Positions 1 through 6,899 of a stretch of 8,843 nucleotides of DNA are shown here, one piece after another (the stretch's first letter is position 1; each line of letters begins with the position of its first letter). The translations under genes were made by a program, and so were the position numbers. The DNA comes from Clostridiales bacterium (lineage in GTDB: Bacteria > Bacillota > Clostridia > Oscillospirales > Oscillospiraceae): contig JAQXNP010000129.1 in the NCBI GenBank assembly GCA_029098065.1, positions 1 to 8,843 of the forward strand, given 5' to 3'. The notes under the pieces are model-generated. The model was not told the origin of the DNA. It made no database searches and saw only the letters and a program-made list of their open reading frames with translations.

Positions 1-777
1 GTGGCTGTGTCCGCCTACTTCATAGGTGTGGCCGCCATCATCCTCTCCGGCATCATCCTGAAAAAGACCAGGGGATTCGCCGGCGACCCGGCCCCCTTCG
101 TCATGGAGCTGCCCCAGTATCACGTCCCCAGCGTCTCCAACGTCCTGCGGTCCACCTGGGAGCGGGGCTGGTCCTTCATCAAGCGGGCGGGCACCATCAT
201 CCTGGCCTCCTCCATCATCCTGTGGTTCCTCCAGGGCTTCGGTTTTGAAAACGGCGTCTTCGGTCTAGTGGAAGACAACAACGCTTCCCTGCTGGCCGCC
301 ATCGGCTCGGCCATCGCCTTCCTCTTCGCCCCCCTGGGCTTTGGCACCTGGCAGGCCGCTGTGGCTGTCATCACCGGCCTCATCGCCAAGGAAGAGGTGG
401 TTTCCACCCTCAGCGTCCTCTATCCTGGCAACCTGAGCGCCCAGATTGCCCTGGCCTTCACCCCGCTGACCGCCTACACCTTTATGATCTTCAACCTGCT
501 GTGCGCCCCCTGCTTCGCCGCCATGGGCGCCATCAAGCGGGAGATGAACAACGCCAGGTGGACGCTGGCCGCCATCGGCTACATGTGCGGCTTCGCCTAC
601 GTTGTCTCCCTGATCGTCTACCAGTTCGGCAGGCTGTTCACCGGAGGCGGCTTCGGTCTGGGCACCGCGGCTGCGGCTGTCTGCCTCATCGGTCTCGTCT
701 ACCTGCTGGTGCGGAAAAACAAGTACGATGAAAACCATCTCAACATCCGCGCCGCGGCTGCGGCCGCGGCCAAATAA
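1..777 (+). CDS. feoB: Ferrous iron transporter FeoB, C-terminal part (5' end outside window)
   Basis: This is the membrane part of FeoB, which takes up Fe2+ across the cytoplasmic membrane using an N-terminal GTPase domain. The frame is open at base 1, so the GTPase domain and first membrane helices lie outside the window; the GTG at base 1 need not be a start. The 258 visible residues contain the FeoB motif FVMELPQYH (33-41; the family norm is close to MELPPY), the GLIAKEEVVSTLSVLY segment (126-141) and NLLCAPCFAAMGAIKRE (165-181) with its conserved Cys pair. Hydrophobic segments fall near residues 4-21, 62-80, 96-113, 150-172, 188-208 and 220-237. The C-terminus ends in seven consecutive alanines and a lysine (251-258), which is unusual. 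The stop TAA overlaps the Shine-Dalgarno site of the next small gene, so the two are coupled. Identification is firm; the metal specificity follows the family. Confidence 0.95.
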   Translation: MAVSAYFIGVAAIILSGIILKKTRGFAGDPAPFVMELPQYHVPSVSNVLRSTWERGWSFIKRAGTIILASSIILWFLQGFGFENGVFGLVEDNNASLLAAIGSAIAFLFAPLGFGTWQAAVAVITGLIAKEEVVSTLSVLYPGNLSAQIALAFTPLTAYTFMIFNLLCAPCFAAMGAIKREMNNARWTLAAIGYMCGFAYVVSLIVYQFGRLFTGGGFGLGTAAAAVCLIGLVYLLVRKNKYDENHLNIRAAAAAAAK

Positions 778-783
778 GGAGGT
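776..783 (+). promoter_or_regulatory. Shine-Dalgarno site that sets the start of the small Cys-rich gene
   Basis: AAGGAGGT is a near-perfect match to the anti-16S sequence and lies 7 nt before the ATG at 791. It overlaps the feoB stop codon (775-777). It favours the start at 791 over an in-frame ATG at 728, which lies inside feoB and would add a non-hydrophobic leader. Confidence 0.85.
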
Positions 784-790
784 CTCCCGT

Positions 791-949
791 ATGAATCTGC
801 CTACTATTCTTGTGGGGCTGGCGGTGCTGGCCGTCTTTACGGCGGTGGTGGCCCGCGGGATCTATAACAGACGCCACGGTAAGGGCGGCTGCTCCTGCGG
901 CAGCAGCTGCGGAAGCTGCCCCTCCTGCGGCACCCGCCGCGCCAAATAG
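791..949 (+). CDS. FeoB-associated Cys-rich membrane protein (small)
   Basis: This 52-residue protein has one N-terminal membrane helix (about residues 3-22), a short basic stretch (RGIYNRRHGK) and a C-terminal tail with five cysteines (34, 36, 40, 43, 46) spaced by Gly and Ser. Both the architecture and the position directly after feoB match the FeoB-associated Cys-rich membrane protein family known in Bacillota. The family is thought to assist FeoB, perhaps as a FeoC-like factor or by holding Fe or a cluster on the Cys tail, but no mechanism is visible here. The start at 791 is chosen because of the AAGGAGGT site 7 nt upstream. The gene is separated from feoB by 13 bases and the transcript then runs into the terminator at 966-1004. 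By the positive-inside rule, the Cys tail should be cytoplasmic. Confidence 0.85.
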   Translation: MNLPTILVGLAVLAVFTAVVARGIYNRRHGKGGCSCGSSCGSCPSCGTRRAK

Positions 950-964
950 TCTACAGGCTGTGAC

Positions 965-1004
965 AACGGCACGGACGGCTCAAAAGCCGTCCGTGCTGTT
1001 TTTT
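965..1004 (+). terminator. Rho-independent terminator of the feo operon
   Basis: A 15-bp stem pairs 966-980 with 985-999 across the 4-nt loop CAAA, with one G-T pair near the base. It is followed by a T-run (999-1004) on the plus strand. It lies 16 nt after the small gene's stop. The minus strand has no T-run on its exit side, so it mainly serves the plus strand. The stop codon of the convergent ptsI gene lies in the T-run. Confidence 0.9.
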
Positions 1005-2691
1005 ATACATGGTCCAGAATTCTGCAGCGGCGGCTGTCCAGACCGGCCAGCGCCTCCTTGACCCGGGCCGTCTGAGCCGGGCTCACCGACAGTTCATCCA
1101 CCCCCAGCGCCGCGTAAGTCTCCAGCAGGCGGCGGTCTGACGCGGACTCACCGCAGATCCCCACCCAGATACCGTGGGCGTGTGCGTTCTCCACCGTCCG
1201 GCGGATGAGCCCCACCACCGCCGGGTGGGCGGTGTCATAGAGTCCCGCCACCCGTTGGTTCCCACGGTCCACCGCCAGGGTGTACTGGGTCAGATCATTG
1301 GTGCCGATGCTGAAGAAATCCACCAGCTCCGCCAGCCGCCCGCTGAGGAGGGCCGCCGCGGGAGTCTCGATCATGATTCCGACCTCGATCCGCTCCGCCA
1401 TGGGGACCTTCTCCCGGCGCAGGGCCTCCCGCTCCTCTTCCAGCAGGGCCCGGGCCCGCCGCACCTCATTTTCCGAGACGATAAGGGGAAACATGACAGC
1501 CATCTGTCCGGCGGCCGACGCCCGGAGCAGGGCCCGGAGCTGGGTGCGGAAGACCTCCTCATGGCTCAGTGCAAAGCGGATGGCCCGCTCGCCCAGAGCC
1601 GGGTTCTCCTCCTCTTTCCCGTTGAAATAGGGCACCTGCTTGTCCGCCCCGATATCCAGTGTGCGGATCACCACCCGTTTTCCCCCCATGGCCCTCAGAA
1701 CAGAAGAATAGGCCGCCTCCTGTTCCTCCTCAGAGGGAGGGTCGGTCCGTCCGATGAACAAAAATTCGCTGCGGAACAGTCCGATCCCCTCGCCGCCCTG
1801 CTCCAGCACCGCGCTCACCTCTTCCGGGGCGGCGATGTTGCAGGCCGTCTCGATCCGCCGGCCGTCGGCGGTGCGGCCCGGCTTGTCCCGAAACGCAGCC
1901 CGGCGGACCTTTTCCTCCGCCTGCCGGGCTATTTGACCCCCGTAATCCGCCTTCTCCGCCGCCGTGGGAGACCAGATCACCAGCCCCGCCGTACCATCCA
2001 CGACGGCCTCCTCCCCGCCCCGGGGCAGCTCCGCCGCTCCGGCTACCGCCGGGATGCCCAGGCTCCGGGCCAGGATGGAGGCGTGGGACATGGCCGACCC
2101 CCGCCGGGTCACCAGCGCCAGGATCCGGCCGTGGGACAGCTTCAGCAGCTGGTTGGGGGTGAGTTCGTCGGCGGCCAGGATCACCGGCCCCTCAGGCACC
2201 GTCTCCCCTCCCCCTCCGGTCAGGCAGTCCGCCACTCCGGCGGCGATATCCCGAAAGTCGGCGGCCCGGGCCTTCATATAATCATCGTCCAGCGTCTCAA
2301 ACATCCGGGCCAGCCGTTCCCCCGCGGCGAGAGCGGCGTGTTCCGCCGTCTCTCCGGCTTTGATCCGCTCCCTGGCCTCTCCCAGAAAGCTCTCCTCCCG
2401 GAGCAGCATGGCGTGAACCTGAAAGATTTCCGCCTGGGCCTCTCCCGCCGTCCGGCGGGCGTCCTCACCGGCGGCGGCCAGATCGGCGGACAGGTCCTCC
2501 ACCGCCCGATCCAGCCGGGCCAGTTCCTCCTCCGGCGTCAGGGCGCTTTTTTCTCTCCGGTCTGTCCGGCGCTCTTCCACCTCAAAGACCCGCCCGATGG
2601 CGCAGCCCTCGGAGGCGGCAATCCCGTGAATGACCGTACTCCTCACCATCCTTCCCGCATCTGGGGTTCTTCCGCCCCAGTTCTTTCCCAT
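1003..2691 (-). CDS. ptsI: Phosphoenolpyruvate-protein phosphotransferase (PTS enzyme I)
   Basis: Enzyme I takes phosphate from PEP onto a histidine and passes it to HPr, the first cytoplasmic step of PTS sugar uptake. Of 562 residues, the N-terminal HPr-binding domain covers about 17-150, the swivelling His domain 165-242 and the PEP-binding barrel 265-548. The phospho-histidine is His203 in GSAMSHASILARSLGIPAV. PEP/Mg2+ site residues are visible in GLFRSEFLF (Arg307), VIRTLDIGADK (Arg343), IMIETPAA (Glu442), IGTNDLTQYTLAVDRGN (466-478) and GICGESASD (Cys513). The usual GGRTSH before the histidine is altered to GSAMSH. There is no GAF domain, so this is not PtsP. The ATG at 2691 has GGGTGG upstream. 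An in-frame ATG at 2649 or GTG at 2646 would place 8 or 7 residues before GIAAS, closer to family length, but has GGAAGG almost touching the start. No ptsH or enzyme II gene is adjacent. Confidence 0.93.
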   Translation of the reverse strand: MGKNWGGRTPDAGRMVRSTVIHGIAASEGCAIGRVFEVEERRTDRREKSALTPEEELARLDRAVEDLSADLAAAGEDARRTAGEAQAEIFQVHAMLLREESFLGEARERIKAGETAEHAALAAGERLARMFETLDDDYMKARAADFRDIAAGVADCLTGGGGETVPEGPVILAADELTPNQLLKLSHGRILALVTRRGSAMSHASILARSLGIPAVAGAAELPRGGEEAVVDGTAGLVIWSPTAAEKADYGGQIARQAEEKVRRAAFRDKPGRTADGRRIETACNIAAPEEVSAVLEQGGEGIGLFRSEFLFIGRTDPPSEEEQEAAYSSVLRAMGGKRVVIRTLDIGADKQVPYFNGKEEENPALGERAIRFALSHEEVFRTQLRALLRASAAGQMAVMFPLIVSENEVRRARALLEEEREALRREKVPMAERIEVGIMIETPAAALLSGRLAELVDFFSIGTNDLTQYTLAVDRGNQRVAGLYDTAHPAVVGLIRRTVENAHAHGIWVGICGESASDRRLLETYAALGVDELSVSPAQTARVKEALAGLDSRRCRILDHV

Positions 2692-2776
2692 TGTGCCACC
2701 CGAAGGCAGATTTCATTCCTCTGCCGGAAATTTTTCTCTTTTGTCGAAATAATGGTGGATTTTTATTTCTTTCTCT

Positions 2777-2799
2777 GCTAAAATTACGTTTAATAACGT
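2777..2799 (+). promoter_or_regulatory. Putative extended -10 promoter with adjacent dyad, upstream of the AEC transporter
   Basis: TGCTAAAAT (2777... see 2776-2784) fits the extended -10 form TGnTAnnnT, one mismatch from TATAAT in the hexamer (2779-2784). No good -35 lies at 16-18 nt spacing. Just downstream is a short dyad, ACGTT (2786-2790), TAAT, AACGT (2795-2799), which would cover the predicted start of transcription near 2791 and could be an operator. The leader to the ATG would be about 87 nt. This is inference from motif and position only. I found no convincing ptsI promoter on the other strand in the 186-base gap. Confidence 0.4.
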
Positions 2800-2877
2800 C
2801 AATCCCCACGGCGGCAAAGACCTGCGCCTTTTCCGTCCACTTTGGTTTGCGCCATAGGAATAAAAGGAGAGATCTCT

Positions 2878-3786
2878 ATGGACAACGCCCTCGTCCTGCT
2901 CAATCAGCTGCTCGTGATGTTCATTTACATGGCTATCGGCTTTTTCCTTTACCGGGCCGGTTTGGTCACTCAGGAGGGCAGCCGCTCCATGGGCAGCCTT
3001 CTGCTCTACATCATCCTGCCCTGTGTCATCATCCGCTCCTTCATCGCCAACATCGGCCTTCAGTCTCTGTCCACCGTTCTGATCTCCACCGTGGTGGGGA
3101 CCCTGCTCTTTCTGATCTCCATTGTGGTCTGTGCCGTCGTCTTTCGGAAGGATTCCCTGTCCAACTGCAGCTGCGCGTTCTCCAATGCCGGCTTCATCGG
3201 GATTCCCCTCATCACCGCCATGTTCGGCAAGGAGGCAGTCTTTTACACCGCCGGCTGCACCGCCATCCTGAACATCCTTCAGTGGACCTATGGCCAGCGG
3301 CTGCTGTCGGGAGAGCGCCAGAAGGAGCCCATCACCAAACTCCTCCGCAACCCCTTCCTCATCAGCTTTTTTGTGGGCTTCCTCTGCTTCCAGTTCGCCA
3401 TCCCCCTGCCGGGGCTGGTAACTCAGTGCGTGGACGCCATTGCCGGCCTCAACGGCCCGATTGCCATGATCATTCTGGGCACCTATCTGGCCCAGGCCAC
3501 CCTGAAGGACCTCTTCTGCTGCAAGGAGCCCTATCTGGTATCCCTGGTCCGGCTGGTGCTCATCCCCGCCATTAATCTGGCCGTTCTGTTCCTGATCCCC
3601 GGGGACAAGACCATGCGCCTGTCCCTGCTCATCGTGGCCTCCGCCCCGGTGGGTTCCAACGTGGCCATCTACGCCCAGAAGCTGAACAAGAATTACAGTC
3701 TGGCGGTGGGCATCGTGTGCCTGAGTACGATTCTCTGCCTGATCACCCTTCCCCTGTGGATCGCGGCGGCGGAATTCCTCTTCTGA
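2878..3786 (+). CDS. AEC-family (auxin efflux carrier-like) membrane transporter
   Basis: This 302-residue, highly hydrophobic protein belongs to the AEC/Mem_trans permease family, whose bacterial members move organic acids such as malate or malonate, or unknown metabolites, across the cytoplasmic membrane. Family marks are LPCVIIRSFIANI (47-59), the crossover segment FSNAGFIGIPLITAMFG (101-117) and the matching C-terminal element APVGSNVAIYAQKL (256-269), which support the inverted-repeat fold with about ten helices. The start at 2878 is chosen because AGGAGA lies 7 nt upstream (2865-2870). An in-frame ATG at 2842 would add 12 residues without a comparable site. The gene is transcribed away from ptsI, stands alone, and ends in the terminator at 3809-3836. 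Substrate cannot be deduced; no metabolic gene sits next to it. Length is normal for the family (about 300-320). Confidence 0.88.
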   Translation: MDNALVLLNQLLVMFIYMAIGFFLYRAGLVTQEGSRSMGSLLLYIILPCVIIRSFIANIGLQSLSTVLISTVVGTLLFLISIVVCAVVFRKDSLSNCSCAFSNAGFIGIPLITAMFGKEAVFYTAGCTAILNILQWTYGQRLLSGERQKEPITKLLRNPFLISFFVGFLCFQFAIPLPGLVTQCVDAIAGLNGPIAMIILGTYLAQATLKDLFCCKEPYLVSLVRLVLIPAINLAVLFLIPGDKTMRLSLLIVASAPVGSNVAIYAQKLNKNYSLAVGIVCLSTILCLITLPLWIAAAEFLF

Positions 3787-3800
3787 GCTTCCCCCTCACG

Positions 3801-3845
3801 GAAAAAGCACGGGCGGGCCCCAGCGGGCCCGCCCGTTTGTTGTTC
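3801..3845. terminator. Bidirectional terminator between the AEC transporter and the GerMN operon
   Basis: A 12-bp GC-rich perfect stem pairs 3809-3820 with 3825-3836 across the loop CAGC. On the plus strand it is followed by TTTGTTGTT. On the minus strand it is followed by a T-run, the complement of AAAAA at 3802-3806. It starts 22 nt after the AEC stop and 13 nt beyond the GerMN gene's stop on the other strand, so one hairpin probably ends both convergent transcripts. Confidence 0.88.
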
Positions 3846-3849
3846 CGGC

Positions 3850-4740
3850 TTATTCGGATCCCTCCAGGGACAGCTTCTCCCTCAGCGGTTCGGCCAGTGA
3901 CAGCCCGCCGTACTTTTCCAGCGGCTGTCCTTCCACCAGGAACCGCACCTCCGCCCCCGGAACCATGCCGGAGATGGTGTTGACAATGGCATAGAGCTTC
4001 CGGACATCCTGTTCCCCTTCCGCCCAGGTCCCGTTCAGATCCACGGATACCGATGTCCCGTTCCGCTTCAGTTCCAGCAGCTGGCTTCCCTGCGGACAGG
4101 CATCGGAGAGCCCGGAGGTCTCCGGTCCTTTCATAAGCGTCTGTACCGCGGCGATGACAGGATCGTCTCCCACCGCCAGCTTCAGCGTCCGGTTCTCCCG
4201 TTCCAGGCCCTCCCCGCTGAAGAACCACAGTTCGGCCTCCACCGTTTCCGGCCCCTTCCCGCCGTTGTCCAGCAACAGGTCCTCCGGCCGCAGGATCTGG
4301 GCCCGGAACGGCCGGGCCGCCCCCTCCACCGTCAGGCTCACCGCCTCTATGCTGTCCAACTGGCACAGGGTCAGCACCACGCAGGAATCGGCCAGAGTCA
4401 GGTCAATGCCGGACAGTCCCCCGTAGGCCTCCGACAGATCAATAAAGGCCACGCCGTCCTCTTCCCGCCAGCTTCTCAGGCTCGTCTCCCGCGGAAAGGG
4501 AGACGTCAGTTCAGCGCTCTCCGGTCCGGAGAGCAGCAGCCGTACCAGGCCTTCCAGCGCCCCTTTTCCGGCCGGCAGCGTGCGAAACTCATATCCCAGG
4601 GCGGAACCTTCCGCATTTCCCTGGGCAGCGGCAAAGTAAACGGTATACTGCCCCTCCGGCGGCGCGTCACTGTGCTCTTCCCGGGCGCAGCCGCTCAGCA
4701 AAAGGCACATTGCCAGGAAAAGGACCAGTTTCTGCCTCAC
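3850..4740 (-). CDS. Lipoprotein with two GerMN domains
   Basis: This 296-residue protein begins with a lipoprotein signal peptide: a basic start, a hydrophobic core (4-14) and the lipobox LLSGC with lipidated Cys18. It should be anchored to the outer face of the membrane. Two GerMN-type repeats follow, about 58-150 (LEGLVRLLLSGP...EEDGVAFIDLSEAYGG...) and 190-285 (VIAAVQTLMKGPE...SVSVDLNGTW...IVNTISGMVPGAEVRFLVEG). GerMN domains occur in the germination protein GerM and in actinobacterial LpqB, and are thought to bind peptidoglycan or protein partners; they carry no catalytic residues. The start is GTG: GTGA overlaps the kinase stop by 4 nt, with GGAGG about 10 nt upstream, so translation is coupled to the kinase. 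As the last gene of the operon, it is likely an extracytoplasmic accessory of that kinase, by analogy with LpqB. A pure sporulation/germination role (GerM) is the main alternative. Confidence 0.87.
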   Translation of the reverse strand: MRQKLVLFLAMCLLLSGCAREEHSDAPPEGQYTVYFAAAQGNAEGSALGYEFRTLPAGKGALEGLVRLLLSGPESAELTSPFPRETSLRSWREEDGVAFIDLSEAYGGLSGIDLTLADSCVVLTLCQLDSIEAVSLTVEGAARPFRAQILRPEDLLLDNGGKGPETVEAELWFFSGEGLERENRTLKLAVGDDPVIAAVQTLMKGPETSGLSDACPQGSQLLELKRNGTSVSVDLNGTWAEGEQDVRKLYAIVNTISGMVPGAEVRFLVEGQPLEKYGGLSLAEPLREKLSLEGSE

Positions 4741-6203
4741 GCAAGTCCCTCCTCCCTGTTCCGTGGGAAGGCCACCGTAAACCGGGTGCCCTCGTTCTCC
4801 CGGCGCTCCGCTTTCACCGTGCCGCCGTACCGCCGGACGGTATCCTGGACGATGGAGAGCCCGAGCCCGGTCCCGCCCGCAGCCCGGGACCGGGCCTTGT
4901 CCACCCGGTAGAACCGGTCGAACACTTTCCCGATATCCTCTTCCGGAATCCCCACGCCGGTGTCCTCCACCGTCAGGATCACCTGATCCTCCGATCCTTT
5001 GTCCGTCACAAACACACGCCCTCCGGGCAGGTTATACTTCACACCGTTTTCCATCAGGTTAAAGACGATCTGATAGAGATCGTCGCCTGTACACCGGATC
5101 AGCAGCCCCGGCTCCAGCGTCAGGATCACCTCCACCCCGGCAGCCCGGGCCAGCGGCTCCAGCATGTGCTCCGCCCGGCGGACCACCGCGCCCACGTCCA
5201 CAGTTTCAATTTCCGCCGGGGCGCCGGCGTCCAGCCGGGTCAGGGCCAGCAGCTTCTCGGTGATCCGCTGAAGGCGCTCGGCCTCCTCTCCGATGTCTCC
5301 CACGAACTCCCGGACGGTCTCCGGGTCAATGTTGTCATTCTGCAGGATGGAATCGGTAAGCAGCCGGATGGAGGCCAGGGGAGTTTTCAGCTCATGGGAA
5401 GCATCGGAAACGAACCGGCGCCGCACCTCCTCCGTGGTCTGGAGCCGGTCGGTCAGGTCGTTGAACTCCCCCGCCAGCTGGGACAGCTCATCCCCGCCGC
5501 CCATCTGGACCCGGTGGCTGTACTCGCCCGCCCGGACGATGCGGATGGCCCTCAGCAGCTGATCCATCCGCCGGGTGAGCGCTTTGGAAAAGACCACCGA
5601 CAGAGCCAGGGCCACAGCGGCGATGACTACGGAAATAAACCGCAGGGTCTGCTGGATGCTCACCAGCACCTGGCCCTGCTCGGTGTCGTACTCATCCACA
5701 TACACCGCCCCCACAGTCATCCCCCGGTAGACCACCGGAGTGGCCGCCCGGCTGTGAAAGGCGCCGTCTGCATAGTCGGACCGGAAGGTGTCATTCCCCC
5801 TGATGGCATCCGCCACTTCGCGCAAAAGGGCATACTCTCCCACTGCGCCGGAGGCGCTGGAACTGTCATAGAGCACCCCCCCGAAAGAGTCTGTGACCAG
5901 AACCCGGCTCAGGCCGGTTCCTCCCAGCACCTCCATGACCCGGCTCACGCCTTCCCGGCTCAGGCCCTCCGGTCCCGCCAGGGCGGAGGAGATCACAGAC
6001 GCCTGACTTTGGAGAGAGGTCTGCTTGGACTGAAACGTCAGCTGCTGGGACGCGATCATCGGATACGTGTTCAGCAGCAGGAGCACGGCGGCAATGACCA
6101 CGATATAGGTCAGGGCGTACTTGGTTTGAAGGGACCGCCAGAATGGGATCTTTTTCGTCTGTTCTTCCCCCTTCACGGCACCGCCCCCTTCTCCTGCTTT
6201 CAT
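4737..6203 (-). CDS. HAMP sensor histidine kinase of an OmpR/PhoB-type two-component system
   Basis: This membrane kinase senses an external cue, autophosphorylates on His and phosphorylates the regulator encoded just upstream. In its 488 residues a first helix spans about 30-50. An extracytoplasmic domain of about 135 residues has a PDC/PAS-like pattern (LVTDSFGGVLYDSSS, 102-116; TPVVYRGMTVGAVYVDEY, 155-172). A second helix spans about 187-206, and HAMP about 207-260. HisKA contains SDASHELKTPLASIR with phospho-His270. The ATPase domain has the N box (NLMENGVKYN, 382-391), DTGVG (414-418), the F box (KVFDRFYRVDK) and GGTGLGL (443-449). All key residues are present. Its ATG lies 3 nt after the regulator's stop with only a weak GGAAA before it; a GTG at 6176 with AAGGGGG 7 nt upstream is a credible alternative that shortens the protein by 9 residues. 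The layout resembles WalK/PhoR; the signal is unknown. Confidence 0.93.
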   Translation of the reverse strand: MKAGEGGGAVKGEEQTKKIPFWRSLQTKYALTYIVVIAAVLLLLNTYPMIASQQLTFQSKQTSLQSQASVISSALAGPEGLSREGVSRVMEVLGGTGLSRVLVTDSFGGVLYDSSSASGAVGEYALLREVADAIRGNDTFRSDYADGAFHSRAATPVVYRGMTVGAVYVDEYDTEQGQVLVSIQQTLRFISVVIAAVALALSVVFSKALTRRMDQLLRAIRIVRAGEYSHRVQMGGGDELSQLAGEFNDLTDRLQTTEEVRRRFVSDASHELKTPLASIRLLTDSILQNDNIDPETVREFVGDIGEEAERLQRITEKLLALTRLDAGAPAEIETVDVGAVVRRAEHMLEPLARAAGVEVILTLEPGLLIRCTGDDLYQIVFNLMENGVKYNLPGGRVFVTDKGSEDQVILTVEDTGVGIPEEDIGKVFDRFYRVDKARSRAAGGTGLGLSIVQDTVRRYGGTVKAERRENEGTRFTVAFPRNREEGLA

Positions 6204-6206
6204 TTG

Positions 6207-6899
6207 CTATTTCCGGTCTTCGTTTTTCAGATAGTAGCCCACGCCCCACTTGGTGAGGATATATTCCGGATTGGCCGGATCCAGTTCCAGCTTTTCCCTC
6301 AGCCGCCGGACGTGGACATCCACCGTCCGGTAGTCTCCGGCATACTCATAGCCCCACACCACATTGAGCAGGTTTTCCCGGCCGTACACCCGGCCGGGGT
6401 TGCGCATGAGCAGTTCCATGAGGTCGAATTCCTTCGCGGTGAGCTCCACCCGTTTCCCGTCCTTCCATGCCGAGCGCTCATCGGCGTCCAGCACGATGTG
6501 CCCCACGGTGAGCCGGCCGCCGCCCTCCTGCTGATGGGCCATCCCCGCCCGGCGGAGAAGGGCCCTGATCCGGGCCTTCAGCTCCAGGATGTTGAAGGGC
6601 TTGGTAATATAGTCGTCCGCCCCGCACTCAAACCCCATGAGCTTATCCGCATCCTCCCCCTTGGCTGTGAGGATGATGATCGGCACGTTGGAAAACTCCC
6701 GGATGCGCATGCAGGCCTGAAGCCCGTCGATCTTGGGCATCATCAGATCCAGAATAATGAGATCGAAGGCTCCGTCCCGGGCCAGATCCACGGCGGCCTG
6801 TCCATCATAGCCCACTTCCACCTGGTAGCCCTCGCTCTCCAGATTGAACTTGATCCCCTTCACCAGTACTTTCTCGTCGTCCACCACCAGTATTTTCAT
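6207..6899 (-). CDS. OmpR/PhoB-family response regulator
   Basis: This 230-residue cytoplasmic transcription factor is the partner of the kinase encoded 3 nt downstream. The receiver domain (1-118) has the acidic pair Asp7/Asp8, phospho-acceptor Asp51 in LIILDLMMPKIDG, switch Thr78 (IIILTAKG) and Lys100 (DDYITKPFN). After a short linker, the winged-helix DNA-binding domain (about 129-227) shows ELTAKEFDLMELLMRNPGRVYGRENLLNVVWG in two conserved stretches, then the recognition-helix region RTVDVHVRRLREKL (191-204) and the wing ILTKWGVGYYL (214-224). The start at 6899 has AAGGAG 6 nt upstream, and its ATGA overlaps the stop of the ComEA-like gene, so the longer open frame reaching to 7292 is not used. 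It is closest in character to PhoP/WalR/RegX3-type regulators. Its targets are unknown; the divergent carboxypeptidase gene and its own operon are natural candidates. Confidence 0.95.
   Translation of the reverse strand: MKILVVDDEKVLVKGIKFNLESEGYQVEVGYDGQAAVDLARDGAFDLIILDLMMPKIDGLQACMRIREFSNVPIIILTAKGEDADKLMGFECGADDYITKPFNILELKARIRALLRRAGMAHQQEGGGRLTVGHIVLDADERSAWKDGKRVELTAKEFDLMELLMRNPGRVYGRENLLNVVWGYEYAGDYRTVDVHVRRLREKLELDPANPEYILTKWGVGYYLKNEDRK

Noticed and set aside
1174..2781. A 535-codon open frame on the plus strand antisense to ptsI
   Set aside because: This is the same shadow effect. The translation is Pro/Arg/Gly-rich low-complexity sequence without motifs, while enzyme I on the other strand is unmistakable.
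2691..3575. A 294-codon plus-strand open frame overlapping the AEC transporter in another frame
   Set aside because: The product is rich in His, Pro and Arg and is not membrane-like. The transporter frame has family motifs and a good ribosome site.
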